Source: Gemmata massiliana (GTDB lineage: Bacteria; Planctomycetota; Planctomycetia; Gemmatales; Gemmataceae). From it: a DNA stretch of 64,000 nucleotides. Made by a program: the position numbers and the translations under genes. Positions 55,032 to 64,000 of this stretch are shown here, in pieces (the first letter of the stretch is position 1; every line of letters begins with the position of its first letter). The notes beneath the pieces were generated by a model. That model made no database searches. It was given only the letters and a program-made list of their open reading frames with translations, and was not told where the DNA came from. The stretch spans positions 6,345,738 to 6,409,737 of the forward strand of contig NZ_LR593886.1 in the NCBI RefSeq assembly GCF_901538265.1, written 5' to 3'.

Positions 55032-55784
55032 CTACTCCAGTGCCACCAAACCCAATTCGACCAACTGTTGCGCGAACCGGACCAACTCTTCGCGTTCTGC
55101 CACGTCGCTGAGGAGCACCCACACGCCGAACGTACACGGCGCGAACCGGGCCAGTTCTTCGAGCAACTCCAGGCCGGTGGCACCGAGCACGGCCGTGCGG
55201 ACGTCCTCATCGCGAGCGTAAAACACCACGTCCACGGGCGGCTTCTCGCCTTCCAGAAACGTGTCTGTCAGTAACCGCGCGCGCACCCGAATCGGGTTGA
55301 GGTGCAGTTGAAGATCGATGTTCGTTTCCAGTTCCGGCAAGAGTTCCTCTGCGCCACTGGAAAGCTCCTGAAAGCGAACGTGTTCCGCCCGTTCGACGGC
55401 GGCGATCTCCTCGATCCGGATGCGGCTCCGGGCCACTGTCACGGAATCCGTTTGCGCCCCGGTAAGCTGGTGCCGGTCGGTGAGCCAGTCGAGGAACGCG
55501 GCTCCGTCGCTGTTCTGCCGGTCGTAGAGCGCCATCGGGTGTTCGAGCGAGAACACCCGGAGCAGTTCGGGTAGGTCATCGAACGCCTCCTGGATGAATT
55601 CGATCTGGGCTTTTACCTTGTCGATGCGCTTGTCGAAGTTCTCCCGGGCGAACGCGTCGAGCTGCAACTGTGAGTCCACGTCGGCTCGGGGCGCGTCATC
55701 AGCGGTAACCGACATCGCTTCAGTCAGGAGCAGCAACTCGGCGCGGTACGCATCGAGTGCGGTTTGTTCGGGTGCGGCGTTCAC
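55032..55784 (-). CDS. MNIO partner protein
   Basis: 250 residues from a GTG at 55784 that overlaps the MNIO stop (GTGA), so the two are translationally coupled. Mostly helical, with RIDKVKAQIEFIQEAFDDLP; the C-terminal 55 residues (GLELLEELARFAPCTFGVWV, AEREELVRFAQQLVELGLVA) look like a winged-helix/RRE-type domain. MNIO enzymes usually need a partner that recognises the precursor leader, and this is the candidate. The family was not identified. Confidence 0.7.
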   Translation of the reverse strand: MNAAPEQTALDAYRAELLLLTEAMSVTADDAPRADVDSQLQLDAFARENFDKRIDKVKAQIEFIQEAFDDLPELLRVFSLEHPMALYDRQNSDGAAFLDWLTDRHQLTGAQTDSVTVARSRIRIEEIAAVERAEHVRFQELSSGAEELLPELETNIDLQLHLNPIRVRARLLTDTFLEGEKPPVDVVFYARDEDVRTAVLGATGLELLEELARFAPCTFGVWVLLSDVAEREELVRFAQQLVELGLVALE

Positions 55785-56611
55785 GTCCGGGCCTCCACTT
55801 CCAGTGCAATGTCGCGTGCGGTGCGCACCTCGCTCCGCCAGCCGGTCTCGTCGGGGAAATTCGCGTCGCGTTCGATGAAAACGGCTTCGACTTTTCCGCG
55901 CCCCTGTTCGAGGCTGTAGCGGTACAGATCCCAGACTTCTTTGGGGATCGGTTCGGAGTGACTGTCCACGTAGGTGGAGAGTCGCTCGTTGAACAGCCCG
56001 CCGGCCAGGTGCATTTCGACCCGGGGCGCGAACGGCATCACCTCGCGGATGAACTCGTAGGGGTCGTACTTGTGGTTGACGCTGTTGGCGTAGACGTTGG
56101 TCACGTCCAGGAGCCAGCCGCACCCGGTCCGCTGGAGGGTGCGGATCAGAAACTCGCGCTCCTCCATCTCGGCTTTGAACCGAAAGGTGTAGGCGATGTT
56201 CTCCAGGAAGAAGTTCAGGTCGCCGAAGTGCCGCATGACGGTGTCGATGTTGCGGCACGTGGCGTCCAGCGCGGCGTGTGTGTAGGGCGGCGGGGCGAAG
56301 TGCCCCATCTCCGCCCCGCGCTCGCCGGCCCGAGTGAAGCCCAGGTGGTCGCTCACCGAGACGGCCCCGTTCTCCCGTGCGATCGCTAGCAAAGCGTCCA
56401 TGTAGTCGCGGCGCGGAGGGTCGGCGCTGGCGACGGACAACTTCAGCGCGTGAACGCTGACGTAGTCGAACTCGCGCTCGTCCCCGATGTACCGTTGCAG
56501 GCTCAACGGGTCGTCGGCCTGCTCGAAGGTGATCTCGACCCCGGTCAGCGCCGGTTCGTCGTAAATGCCGCGAACCGGTTCGCGCAGACCGTACCCCGTC
56601 GCCGGAACCAT
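55781..56611 (-). CDS. MNIO (DUF692) multinuclear iron oxidative enzyme
   Basis: 276 residues from ATG 56611, with GGGAG seven bases before; longer starts would overrun the family N-terminus (VPATGYGLREP). The metal-site blocks are all there: His54 in VSVHALKL, His89 in SDHLGF, Glu137 in ENIAYTF, Asp169/Asn172 in LLDVTNVYAN, His201 in EMHLAGG, Asp216 and His218 in VDSH, and Glu247 in IERDANFP. MNIOs use mixed-valent iron to modify cysteines or nearby residues of peptides, as in methanobactin and bufferin. The substrate should be the peptide gene just upstream. Confidence 0.93.
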   Translation of the reverse strand: MVPATGYGLREPVRGIYDEPALTGVEITFEQADDPLSLQRYIGDEREFDYVSVHALKLSVASADPPRRDYMDALLAIARENGAVSVSDHLGFTRAGERGAEMGHFAPPPYTHAALDATCRNIDTVMRHFGDLNFFLENIAYTFRFKAEMEEREFLIRTLQRTGCGWLLDVTNVYANSVNHKYDPYEFIREVMPFAPRVEMHLAGGLFNERLSTYVDSHSEPIPKEVWDLYRYSLEQGRGKVEAVFIERDANFPDETGWRSEVRTARDIALEVEART

Positions 56612-56746
56612 GACGGAACTCCCATGTATTGTTGCCGGAACGGATGATGCCGCTCGCGGGTTGATTTCGATCGAAACGCGATCGGGTGACGTGTGACACA
56701 AAAGGCCCGCCCGCCACGCGAGGGCGACGAGCGGGCCGGGTGCTAC

Positions 56747-56944
56747 TTAGGAGCGACGGCAGTTGCGGTTGCACCCGCGGCGGCAGCCCCGGTTGCAACC
56801 ACGACGGCAGCCCCGGTTGCAACCGCGGCTACACCCGCGGCGGCAAGAGTTGTTGTTGGCGGTTTGGGCAGCGGCCCCGGCCCGCAGGCCCGTCAACTCC
56901 TTCACGACGATCTGAGCCGGAACTTCGATGGTAATAGCGTTCAT
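56747..56944 (-). CDS. MNIO RiPP precursor with eight cysteines at period four
   Basis: 65 residues from ATG 56944, with AGGAG upstream. Residues 1-33 are a leader (MNAITIEVPAQIVVKELTGL then RAGAAAQTANNNS). Residues 34-65 are the core: cysteines at 34, 38, 42, 46, 50, 54, 58 and 62, separated by RRG, SRG, NRG, RRG, NRG, RRG and NRN, ending RRS. There is no Sec signal, unlike bufferins. The core DNA repeats with a 24-bp period at 56766, 56790 and 56814. The MNIO, its partner and a membrane domain follow on the same strand. Confidence 0.85.
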   Translation of the reverse strand: MNAITIEVPAQIVVKELTGLRAGAAAQTANNNSCRRGCSRGCNRGCRRGCNRGCRRGCNRNCRRS

Positions 56945-57310
56945 GAGTAGTCTCCTGAGAGATTCTGTTAGGTTTCGTGCGAGACCCACCCTGCGTGCGT
57001 CTCGCCTTTGTCGCACTTCATCAGAAGCCGCGACATCTTCAGGAGCGGCTTTTCTCATCCGATGTGACAGCAAATCCGGCGCGACTGTGGCGCGCCTCGA
57101 TCCATTGAGAAGTGGCGGCGGTTGACCGGGTCACTCAGTTACATGCCCCGGTGAATCGTCCAACGAAAAAGAAGTACACTCATTTTCTTCAAATTATTTT
57201 TCGATCACCCGCGCGGTATGAGGTATAGTTGAATCGCCCAATGCCATGTCCGGGACGACGCGCGGGCCGTCTCACCCTGCCCAGTTCTTTGCCCGTTCGG
57301 TCACAGCCCA
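56945..57310. other. Leader and promoter region of the MNIO cluster
   Basis: No gene is seen. The minus-strand leader of the precursor contains AAGCCGC pairing with GCGGCTT around 57030-57055, a possible attenuator. The plus-strand AT-rich part near 57180-57235 probably serves the gene at 57311. Confidence 0.35.
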
Positions 57311-57514
57311 ATGACGGAGTTCAAGAAGCTGTCGCTCCAGTTCCACGCTGCCATCGCCACGGGCATAGCCTCTGGCATTAACATGCTTTTGTTGCTGGCC
57401 GAATCCCCGTCCCCGGAGGCCCAGAACCAGTTCCTCGAAAACATCGCGCGCTGGCAAGACGTGTTGCAGAAATTGACCGAGAACGTGCCGCCCGTCACCG
57501 AGCCGCCGGAGTGA
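57311..57514 (+). CDS. Small helical protein, unknown
   Basis: 67 residues. FKKLSLQFHAAIATGIASGI then NMLLLLAESPSPEAQNQFLE; helical and amphipathic. No family recognised; it reads away from the MNIO cluster. Confidence 0.5.
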   Translation: MTEFKKLSLQFHAAIATGIASGINMLLLLAESPSPEAQNQFLENIARWQDVLQKLTENVPPVTEPPE

Positions 57515-57544
57515 TGTGGGGCGTATTGAAAGAGTTGTGGTTCG

Positions 57545-57799
57545 TTACCGCGTGCCTGCGTCGGGTGGGCACTCGGAGTCGAGTTGTACTACCTTCTCGC
57601 GCCCGCGCTCGGATAGCCCGTAGCGGGCGTTGCGCCCGGCGCTGCGGCGCTCGAACCAGCCGTGGGACAGCGCGGCGACAACCGCGAACCGATGGGTGTT
57701 CAGCTCGACCTCGATTTCCGGGATCGTGAGCGCGTCTCGGCGGGCGAGCAACTGAACCAAGTCGAGCCTGCGCTCCACCATTGAGGGGTACTTATCCAC
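57545..57799 (-). CDS. Small winged-helix regulator
   Basis: 84 residues, minus strand (a later start at 57781, MVERRL, is possible). ERRLDLVQLLARRDALTIPE and ALSHGWFERRSAGRNARYGL have the look of a DNA-binding winged helix. Confidence 0.55.
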   Translation of the reverse strand: MDKYPSMVERRLDLVQLLARRDALTIPEIEVELNTHRFAVVAALSHGWFERRSAGRNARYGLSERGREKVVQLDSECPPDAGTR

Positions 57800-58047
57800 G
57801 TCGCGCCCTCGTCATCGCACCTCCGTTGCGGACGGCATTAAAACTGAGACGAACCGTCGGGTGCAAATTAACTATTCACAGCTCTCATCTTACTGCTCAG
57901 AACTTCATCAGGCTCGATTGTTACAAACCTGTCTCCCAACCACCCGACAGTACGTCTACCCACTATCAACGGTCCGTGTTTCATTTCGTGAGCGCGAGCG
58001 CCCCATCTAACGCGCTTTTCGTGGAGCGGGTCGGGATTCGTGCGAAC

Positions 58048-58512
58048 TCATTCGATGGTGATTTCGCACTCGGGTAGCGCGGCAGCGAGCGCGGCGATCC
58101 CCGCGTCCGTGATGTGCCGGCAGTTGGTCAAATCGAGTGCGTGCAGAGAAGTGAGTTCCTTCAGTCGCAGTAGCCCCGTGTCCGTAATTGCGCCACAATC
58201 CCCGAGCACCAAAATGACGAGTGTCGCGACGCCCGCCAGGGTCCGGATCTCCTCCAAGTCAGCGTCCGTCACCGCCGCGTGCGCGTGGAACCCGTACACG
58301 CGGTCCGGGCGGAACGTGAACGCGCCCGGCGCCGAACCGACGCGCACCCAGTCGACCGCGGTGCCGGTCGCAGGGAACGAGTACCACGCCCCCGCCGCGC
58401 TCACAACGCGCACCCGACCACTCGACCCGTCCGCGGGGGTGCCGGTGTTGCCCACCGGCCCCGCGCTCGAGTCCGAATCCTGTTCGCCCCCGTCCCTCGG
58501 CGCCCAACTCAT
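58048..58512 (-). CDS. Leucine-rich-repeat-like protein
   Basis: 154 residues from ATG 58512, with GGGGG close upstream. The C-terminal half has ITDTGLLRLKELTSLHALDL, TNCRHITDAGIAALAAALPE, two ribonuclease-inhibitor-style leucine-rich repeats. The N-terminal part is Gly/Ala-rich. Such short LRR proteins are frequent in Gemmata. The 314 bp upstream (58513-58826) show no gene. Confidence 0.7.
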   Translation of the reverse strand: MSWAPRDGGEQDSDSSAGPVGNTGTPADGSSGRVRVVSAAGAWYSFPATGTAVDWVRVGSAPGAFTFRPDRVYGFHAHAAVTDADLEEIRTLAGVATLVILVLGDCGAITDTGLLRLKELTSLHALDLTNCRHITDAGIAALAAALPECEITIE

Positions 58513-58826
58513 GGCACCCCCGGCTCTCACAGGATCGGCCGCTCACTCGTACAACGCGCACCCACACAAACAAACGGATCTCCCGTTCGCATCGCCCCGC
58601 GAAGTCAGATGCCCCTCTGACCGCACCGGGCGCTGTGTGAAATGACAAAGTTTCGACGGAAACTGCGGAGAGGCGCGAGTACGAAGCGACCGTAACAGGC
58701 GATTCGAGCAAAATAAGCGATGGCCGAGTCAAAATCAAATGCGCACTCATAAATTCGGCCCGATATCATTGATTTCGCAATCGCATTCCCAGCGCAGACA
58801 AACTGCACTTCAGCCATCACCGTGCT

Positions 58827-59474
58827 TCACAAATCAATCACGCCGAGCACCATGTCAACGACCCAGCACCCGCGCACGTGTGGCCCCGGTCCGCGGCAGT
58901 GTTCGAGTACATTGGTGCTGTCACAGCCGGCATCTTGGAGTGCGTCGGCCAGAATCGACATCGCACCGAACTCACGCGACTCGTACATCTGCGCCGCCAG
59001 CGCAACGGCAGTGGAAGTGCGCCAGCCCGGATCAAACACGACGGTACGGAACGGGTTACCCACGATCTCGCGCAGGAGGCGCGCCTGGGATTGGCGCTCG
59101 CCCTCCTCGGACGCGATGTAGTCGCCCAACCCCTGGGGGTGATCGGGATCGCCATCGCGGGCCGCGACCAGAGCCGCACTTCCCACCGAAACTAGCACCG
59201 CGGCCTCCGGTGCCGCCCGCACCGCCGCTCCCGCAACAACCTGATTCGAGGCCCGTATCGAGACCGCCGCGAGTTCGCTCGCGCTGGCCCGTCCGTCTGC
59301 GAACCGCTCGACTACGTCAAGCGCGGCCCGGTCGTCCGCGTCGAGGAATTGTTCTTCGAGCCGCCGGCAGCACGCGACGGCAAACAACCGAAATTTCCGG
59401 TCCCCGAATACGCCCAGTAGGTGTCGCAGCATCGTTGGCGGATAGGAACTCGTGAGCCACTCGACTTCGCTCAT
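58827..59474 (-). CDS. Gemmata-type paralogous family protein
   Basis: 215 residues from ATG 59474, minus strand. SEVEWLTSSYPPTMLRHLLG, GDRKFRLFAVACCRRLEEQF, a variable Ala-rich middle, then LADALQDAGCDS, VLEHCRGPGPHVRGCWVVD. It is a close paralogue of the gene at 11528-12145 in the prophage cargo block. Function unknown. Confidence 0.75.
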   Translation of the reverse strand: MSEVEWLTSSYPPTMLRHLLGVFGDRKFRLFAVACCRRLEEQFLDADDRAALDVVERFADGRASASELAAVSIRASNQVVAGAAVRAAPEAAVLVSVGSAALVAARDGDPDHPQGLGDYIASEEGERQSQARLLREIVGNPFRTVVFDPGWRTSTAVALAAQMYESREFGAMSILADALQDAGCDSTNVLEHCRGPGPHVRGCWVVDMVLGVIDL

Positions 59475-59719
59475 CGGCTTCTCCAGTGTGCGCGCACATC
59501 CCGATGATACCAACCGCTCCGAGGCATCCGGCGTTTCCCGCAAACCAACTGCGACTGATCCGTTGTTTCCGGGCCGATTTCCCGATCGATCCGTGACTGG
59601 TGGGAGCAATTTGCCGGCGTGCCGGGTCGGTTCGAGGCGCTTCGAGCGTTAGTTCTGGTGGCTCCTTGCGGGCGCGCGGGTACAGTACCCCAAAACTGCG
59701 CCCGAACGCGGAGGAACCG

Positions 59720-60784
59720 ATGGCGGACGAGAAGGTGCCCGGCGAACCCTGGCTGCAAATCACCTGCTCCCCGGACTTCGTGGGCTGGTTGCTCCGCGAA
59801 CGGGTCGGGCTCGCGTTCACCACGTACCAGTCACACAAGCTGCTGCTCCTCGGAGCCGGACCCGACGGGCGCCCGGCCGTGTGCGAGCGCACGTTCCGCA
59901 ACAGCATGGGGCTGTGGGCCGACGGGCAGACCCTCTGGCTCGCCACGCGCTACCAGATCTGGCGCTTCGCCAACGCCCTCGCGCCGGGCCAGCTCCACGA
60001 CGGGCGTGACCGACTGTTCGTCCCGCGCACGGCCCACACGACCGGCGACCTCGACGTTCACGACCTCGCGCCCGAGGACTCGGGCCGGCTCGTGTTCGTG
60101 AACACCAAGTTCAACTGCCTCGCCACCGTCGACGAGCGCGCCAGTTTCCGCCCGCTGTGGAAGCCCCCGTTCATCAGCGCGCTGGTGCCCGAGGACCGGT
60201 GCCACCTGAACGGCCTGGCGCTGGACGCGGGGCGCGCCCGGTACGTCACCGCGGTGGCCACCTCCGACGTGGCCGACGGGTGGCGCGACCGGCGCGCGGA
60301 CGGGGGCGTGGTGGTGGACGTGCGGTCCAACGAGGTGGTGCTGTCCGGGCTGTCGATGCCGCACTCCCCGCGCGTCCACAACGGGGCGCTGTGGCTCCAC
60401 AACTCGGGCACCGGGTTCCTGGGGCGCGCGGACCTCGCGGCCGGGCGGTTCGAGCCGGTCGCGTTCTGCCCGGGGTACCTGCGCGGGCTCACGTTCGTGG
60501 GCGATTTCGCCGTTGTGGGGCTGTCGAAGCCGCGCCGGGACAACAGCTTCGGCGGGCTCGCGCTTGACGGCGCGCTGGCCGCGCGCGGGGCCGAACCGCG
60601 GTGCGGGCTGAACGTGATCGACCTGCGCACCGGCGTCACCGCCCACTGGGTGCGGCTCGACGGGCCTGTGACTGAACTGTACGACGTGGTCGCGCTGCCC
60701 GGAGTCACGCGCCCCTGGGCGCTGGGGCTCAAAAGCGACGAGATCGAGCGCCTCCTCACCATCGGGGAACCGGACGTGCTGTGA
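59720..60784 (+). CDS. TIGR03032 family protein
   Basis: 354 residues from ATG 59720 with GAGGAA upstream. CSPDFVGWLLRERVGLAFTT, RNSMGLWADGQTLWLATRYQ, HLNGLALDAGRARYVTAVAT, GLSMPHSPRVHNGALWLHNS and LRGLTFVGDFAVVGLSKPR match the TIGR03032 (DUF4915-like) propeller family. Its biochemical role is not known to me. Confidence 0.85.
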   Translation: MADEKVPGEPWLQITCSPDFVGWLLRERVGLAFTTYQSHKLLLLGAGPDGRPAVCERTFRNSMGLWADGQTLWLATRYQIWRFANALAPGQLHDGRDRLFVPRTAHTTGDLDVHDLAPEDSGRLVFVNTKFNCLATVDERASFRPLWKPPFISALVPEDRCHLNGLALDAGRARYVTAVATSDVADGWRDRRADGGVVVDVRSNEVVLSGLSMPHSPRVHNGALWLHNSGTGFLGRADLAAGRFEPVAFCPGYLRGLTFVGDFAVVGLSKPRRDNSFGGLALDGALAARGAEPRCGLNVIDLRTGVTAHWVRLDGPVTELYDVVALPGVTRPWALGLKSDEIERLLTIGEPDVL

Positions 60785-60923
60785 GCCGCGGGTGTAATTA
60801 CTCCGATTGCAATGGTGCTAATTCCTCCGTATCATCATGAGCCTATAAGCCCGCCCTACGCCCCAACCTTCACCAGATCAATAGCCAATCTACTATCAGG
60901 TGAAGCCGACACGGTACACACGA

Positions 60924-63290
60924 ATGCCCCCTCGCCTGCGCCTCGAACCGCTCGAATCCCGACACGTACCCGCCACCTTCGCCCCGTTCCCCGGCTCGCC
61001 CGTTAGCGTCGGCGACACACCGGTTTGGGTCACCTCCGCGGACCTCGACGGGGACGGCGACACCGACCTCGCCGTCGCCAACCTCTACAGCAACAGCGTG
61101 AGCGTCCTGCTCAACGACGGGACCGGAACGTTCACACCCACGTCCACCGTTGCGACCGGGAATAGTCCGATCTGGATCGCTCCCGCGGACCTCGACGGGG
61201 ACGGCGATATTGACCTCGCAGTTCCTAACGTTACCGACAAAACGGTAAGCATTCTGCTCAATGACGGGACCGGAACGTTCACACCCACGTCCACCGTTGC
61301 GACCGGAAACAGTCCGCGGTCGGTCGTGGCCGCGGACCTCGACGGGGACGGCGACATCGACCTCGCCACGACCAGTTTCAATACCCGCGCCGTAAGCATT
61401 TTGCTCAACAATGGGGCTGGCTTCTTCACGCCTGCGTCCACCACCGCAACGGGCTACGGCTCACTCGGGATTACGGCCGCGGACCTCGACGGGGACGGCG
61501 ACACCGATCTCGCCGTCACTAACGCGCTCTCTAACACCGTGAGCATTTTGCTTAACGACGGTGCCGGTACCTTTACTCCGGCACCCGCGATCACTCTTGG
61601 AGTCGACCCGGACGGGATCGTTGCCGCAGATCTTGACGGGGACGGCGACACTGATCTCGCGGCGACAATTTTCTCCGGCGACGCAGTAAACGTCTTGCTC
61701 AACGACGGGACCGGCTCCTTCACGGTTGCGCCCGCCATTGCAACAGGGAACACGCCGGTCGGAATTGAAGCCGCGGACCTCGACGGGGATGGCGATACGG
61801 ACCTCGTGGTGACCGTTTTCTCGGACGACACGCTGAGCGTGTTGCTCAACGACGGGACCGGTTCGTTCACACCCGATCCCGCCATTTCGACCGGAGACAA
61901 GCCCCGTGCGATAACTATCGCGGACCTGGACCGCGACGGCCGACCAGGCCTCGCCGTCGTGATCCAAGACGGCGATAACGTCACCCTGCTCCGGAACACG
62001 ACCCCGTTCTCGGCGGACCTCCGGGTGACCGCCACCGGACCGGTCTCGGCCACGAGCGGGGCCACCGTCACTTACACGGTCACGGTGACCAACACCGGGC
62101 CTCAAACGGCCGCGCTCGTCGGGTTCGCAGCCCCCCTGCCCGCGGGCCTGACTGGGGTCGCGTTCACCAGTGTCGCCGCCGGTGGTGCAAGTGGCAACAC
62201 GGCCGGCTCCGGGGCCGTCAACGACACCCTCATGCTCCCCGTCGGAGCCACCGTTACCTACACGATCCAGGGCGCTTTCAACGCGGCCAGCGTCACCCTC
62301 ACGGCCACCGCGACCCCGCCCGCGGGTGTCACCGATCCCACACTCACGGACGCCACCGCTACCGCCTCCACGTTTCTCGCCACAATCCGGACCTCACCCT
62401 CATCGCCACTGCCCCCGCCGCTGCCCGCGATGCCTACAGTACCGGGTCGCCTGTTCGCGGTGGGTTCGGGGGCCGGCGCCGAGGCCCGGGTCAACGTGTA
62501 CAACCCGGCCGGTTCCCTGCGCTTCACCCTCGTGCCCTACGCCGGGTTCACAGGCGGCGCCCGCGTCGCGGTGGGAGACGTGAACAACGACGGCACACCG
62601 GACATCGTGACCGGGGCCGGACCCGGAGCCGGGCCGCACGTCAAAGTGTTCGACGGGGCGACCGGGGTCGAACTCGCGAGCTTCTTCGCGTTCGATCCCG
62701 GGTTTCACGGCGGGGTCAACGTGGGCGCCGCGGACCTCGACGGGGACGGGCGCGCCGAGATCCTCATCGGGGCCGGAGCCGGGGCTGATCCCCACGTTAC
62801 GGTGTTCCGGTTCGCGGACCTCACCCGGATCGCCAGCTTCCTGGCCTTCGACGCCGGGTTCCGAGGTGGAGTTACCGTTGCCGGCGACACGGGCCGAATC
62901 ATCGTCGGTGCGGGCGCGGGTGGGGCTTCCAACGTGAAGGTGTTCAACGCCACCTCGCTCGCGGTCGAATCGAGCTTCCTGGCGTTCGCGCCCGGGTTCG
63001 CGGGCGGAATCAGTGTCGGCGCCGATCAGGGCAAGGTCGTGGTCGGTGCGAGCACAGGCTCTCACGTGAAGGTGTTCTCCCAATCCGGGACCGAGCAGGC
63101 GAGCTTCCTGGCGTTCGACGCCGGGTTCACGGGCGGGGTCAAAGTGAGCGCCGGCGGATCGACACTCGTGGTCGGTGCCGGCGCGGGAACGGCACCGACG
63201 GTGCGCCGGTTCGACCTGTTCACGCTCGAACCGGTTGACTCGTTCTTCGCGACCGGAATCACAACGACCGGAGGCGTTTTCGTGGGATGA
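60924..63290 (+). CDS. FG-GAP/VCBS repeat surface protein
   Basis: 788 residues from ATG 60924 (a GTG at 60900 would add eight residues). RLRLEPLESRHVPATF at the start is the motif found at the N-terminus of many exported Gemmata proteins. Seven repeats of about 48 residues with DLDGDGD(T/I)DLAV and LLNDGTG(T/S)F form a calcium-binding propeller at about 35-335. A DUF11-like domain follows (VTYTVTVTNTGPQTAALVGF), then a second propeller (VAVGDVNNDGTPDIVTGAGP, VGAADLDGDGRAEILIGAGA). A large extracellular adhesive or structural protein. Confidence 0.85.
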   Translation: MPPRLRLEPLESRHVPATFAPFPGSPVSVGDTPVWVTSADLDGDGDTDLAVANLYSNSVSVLLNDGTGTFTPTSTVATGNSPIWIAPADLDGDGDIDLAVPNVTDKTVSILLNDGTGTFTPTSTVATGNSPRSVVAADLDGDGDIDLATTSFNTRAVSILLNNGAGFFTPASTTATGYGSLGITAADLDGDGDTDLAVTNALSNTVSILLNDGAGTFTPAPAITLGVDPDGIVAADLDGDGDTDLAATIFSGDAVNVLLNDGTGSFTVAPAIATGNTPVGIEAADLDGDGDTDLVVTVFSDDTLSVLLNDGTGSFTPDPAISTGDKPRAITIADLDRDGRPGLAVVIQDGDNVTLLRNTTPFSADLRVTATGPVSATSGATVTYTVTVTNTGPQTAALVGFAAPLPAGLTGVAFTSVAAGGASGNTAGSGAVNDTLMLPVGATVTYTIQGAFNAASVTLTATATPPAGVTDPTLTDATATASTFLATIRTSPSSPLPPPLPAMPTVPGRLFAVGSGAGAEARVNVYNPAGSLRFTLVPYAGFTGGARVAVGDVNNDGTPDIVTGAGPGAGPHVKVFDGATGVELASFFAFDPGFHGGVNVGAADLDGDGRAEILIGAGAGADPHVTVFRFADLTRIASFLAFDAGFRGGVTVAGDTGRIIVGAGAGGASNVKVFNATSLAVESSFLAFAPGFAGGISVGADQGKVVVGASTGSHVKVFSQSGTEQASFLAFDAGFTGGVKVSAGGSTLVVGAGAGTAPTVRRFDLFTLEPVDSFFATGITTTGGVFVG

Positions 63291-63300
63291 CGAAGCGATA

Positions 63301-63332
63301 GCCCAACCGAACGACGCATCGCCCGGTTGGGC
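63301..63332 (+). terminator. Hairpin terminator after the FG-GAP gene
   Basis: GCCCAACCG (63301-63309) pairs with CGGTTGGGC (63324-63332). No long T-run. Confidence 0.6.
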
Positions 63333-63420
63333 GCCCTGGTGCCGGGCTAATCCGGTTGACAGCTCCCGGTGCGCCACTAATACTCAGATCACTTCCGCTT
63401 TCCCCAACCGGACACTACAT

Positions 63421-64000
63421 ATGCCCCGCGCCCTGTTGTTTGTGGCCGCCCTCGTTGTCGGCACGTTGAGCACGCGGGCCGACGAGGGGCTCACACCGGA
63501 AACGGTTACCGCGGTCAAACGGGCCGCGGTGTTCGTGCGGGTCGAGGGCACCGATTGGGGCGCGTCCGGGTCCGGGTTCGTCGTCGCGGCCGACAAGGAG
63601 CGCGTACTCATTGTCACCAACCACCACGTCGCCCTGAAGCGGCCCGCGGGGCGCCCGAAGCCGCCCGAACTCAGTGTGGTGTTCGGCAGCGGCACGGCCG
63701 CCGAGCGCGAGTACCCGGCGACCGTGGTCGGGGCGGACGAGGAGCGCGACCTGGCGGTGCTGCGGGTGACCGGGGTGAAAGATCCGCCCGAACCGATCGC
63801 CTACGCGAACCCGCCCAAACCGGTCGAAACGATGGGAGTGTTCTCGTTCGGGTACCCCCTCGGACAGGCACTGGCGGTCCGCAAGGGGTTCCCGGCCGTG
63901 ACCGTCGGCAAGGCATCGGTTTCCAGTCTCCGCGAGGGTGACGACGGCGAACTGGCCGTCATCCAGATCGACGGGAACCTGAACCCGGGGAACAGTGGCG
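63421..64000 (+). CDS. Exported trypsin-like serine protease, 3' end outside window
   Basis: Open from ATG 63421 to the end of the window, at least 193 residues. Signal peptide PRALLFVAALVVGTLSTRAD. Protease core of the HtrA/S1C type: SGSGFVVAADKERVLIVTNH with the catalytic His in NHHV, Asp in EERDLAVLRV, and LNPGNSG at the very edge holding the catalytic Ser. The C-terminus, possibly with more domains, is missing. Confidence 0.82.
   Translation, partial: MPRALLFVAALVVGTLSTRADEGLTPETVTAVKRAAVFVRVEGTDWGASGSGFVVAADKERVLIVTNHHVALKRPAGRPKPPELSVVFGSGTAAEREYPATVVGADEERDLAVLRVTGVKDPPEPIAYANPPKPVETMGVFSFGYPLGQALAVRKGFPAVTVGKASVSSLREGDDGELAVIQIDGNLNPGNSG

Noticed and set aside
55032..56822. Single 596-residue minus-strand protein
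   Set aside because: The first two-thirds are out of frame with the well-conserved MNIO gene. Only the part from the GTG at 55784 looks like protein, and it is coupled to the MNIO stop.
56766..56837. 24-bp tandem repeats looking like a short CRISPR or VNTR
   Set aside because: There are no spacers, and the repeats encode the regular Cys-x3 core of the precursor on the minus strand.
56693..56950. Plus-strand Ala/Thr-rich 85-residue frame opposite the RiPP precursor
   Set aside because: It is antisense to the Cys-repeat gene, has no ribosome-binding site and its repeats only mirror the 24-bp repeats of the precursor core.

Overview
The window is high-GC DNA from a planctomycete of the Gemmataceae (Gemmata-like). 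The evidence is a TIGR02996 repeat-companion domain, three copies of a paralogous C-terminal module that I remember as expanded in Gemmata, an ECF sigma factor fused to a WD40-like propeller, a TIGR03032 protein, and a surface protein carrying an N-terminal LEPLESR-type motif.

About 1-41,200 is a tailed-phage prophage whose left end lies outside the window. 1-6,947 is the early module: a Sak4/AAA_24-like ATPase, a DNA methyltransferase, a replication-initiator-like winged-helix protein with seven phased 11-bp repeats inside its gene (candidate origin), small regulators, DUF2303 and a VRR-NUC nuclease. 6,948-14,478 is a cargo block between the early and late modules: a transposase remnant, a Tat-exported tyrosinase, two membrane proteins and two Gemmata-family proteins (one WD40). 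14,479-36,814 is the rightward late module: terminase, portal, a fused prohead protease/major capsid protein, an odd CAT tRNA, head-tail connectors, tail tube, tail chaperones with a probable -1 frameshift, tape measure, distal tail proteins, two glycosyltransferases, fibre proteins, then a secreted trypsin-like protease and small membrane proteins in the lysis position. 36,815-37,957 is a non-coding block packed with hairpins. 37,958-41,191 holds a zinc-ribbon membrane protein, an excisionase-like protein diverging from a LexA/CI-type repressor across two matching operators, a SLOG-like protein and a tyrosine integrase.

41,200-64,000 is host chromosome: a metallophosphatase-cytochrome c lipoprotein, a membrane-anchored partner, a two-domain M16 peptidase carrying an in-frame palindromic repeat element, Mug glycosylase, the ECF-WD40 protein, an ArsR/AHSA1 pair with an operator over a leaderless start, and further surface or paralogous proteins. 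The most striking host locus is 54,052-56,944 on the minus strand. It encodes a 65-residue precursor with eight cysteines exactly four residues apart, an MNIO (DUF692) enzyme, a translationally coupled partner and an ABC-type membrane domain without an ATPase. I read it as an undescribed MNIO RiPP pathway.

All calls come from reading the sequence; no database search was run.
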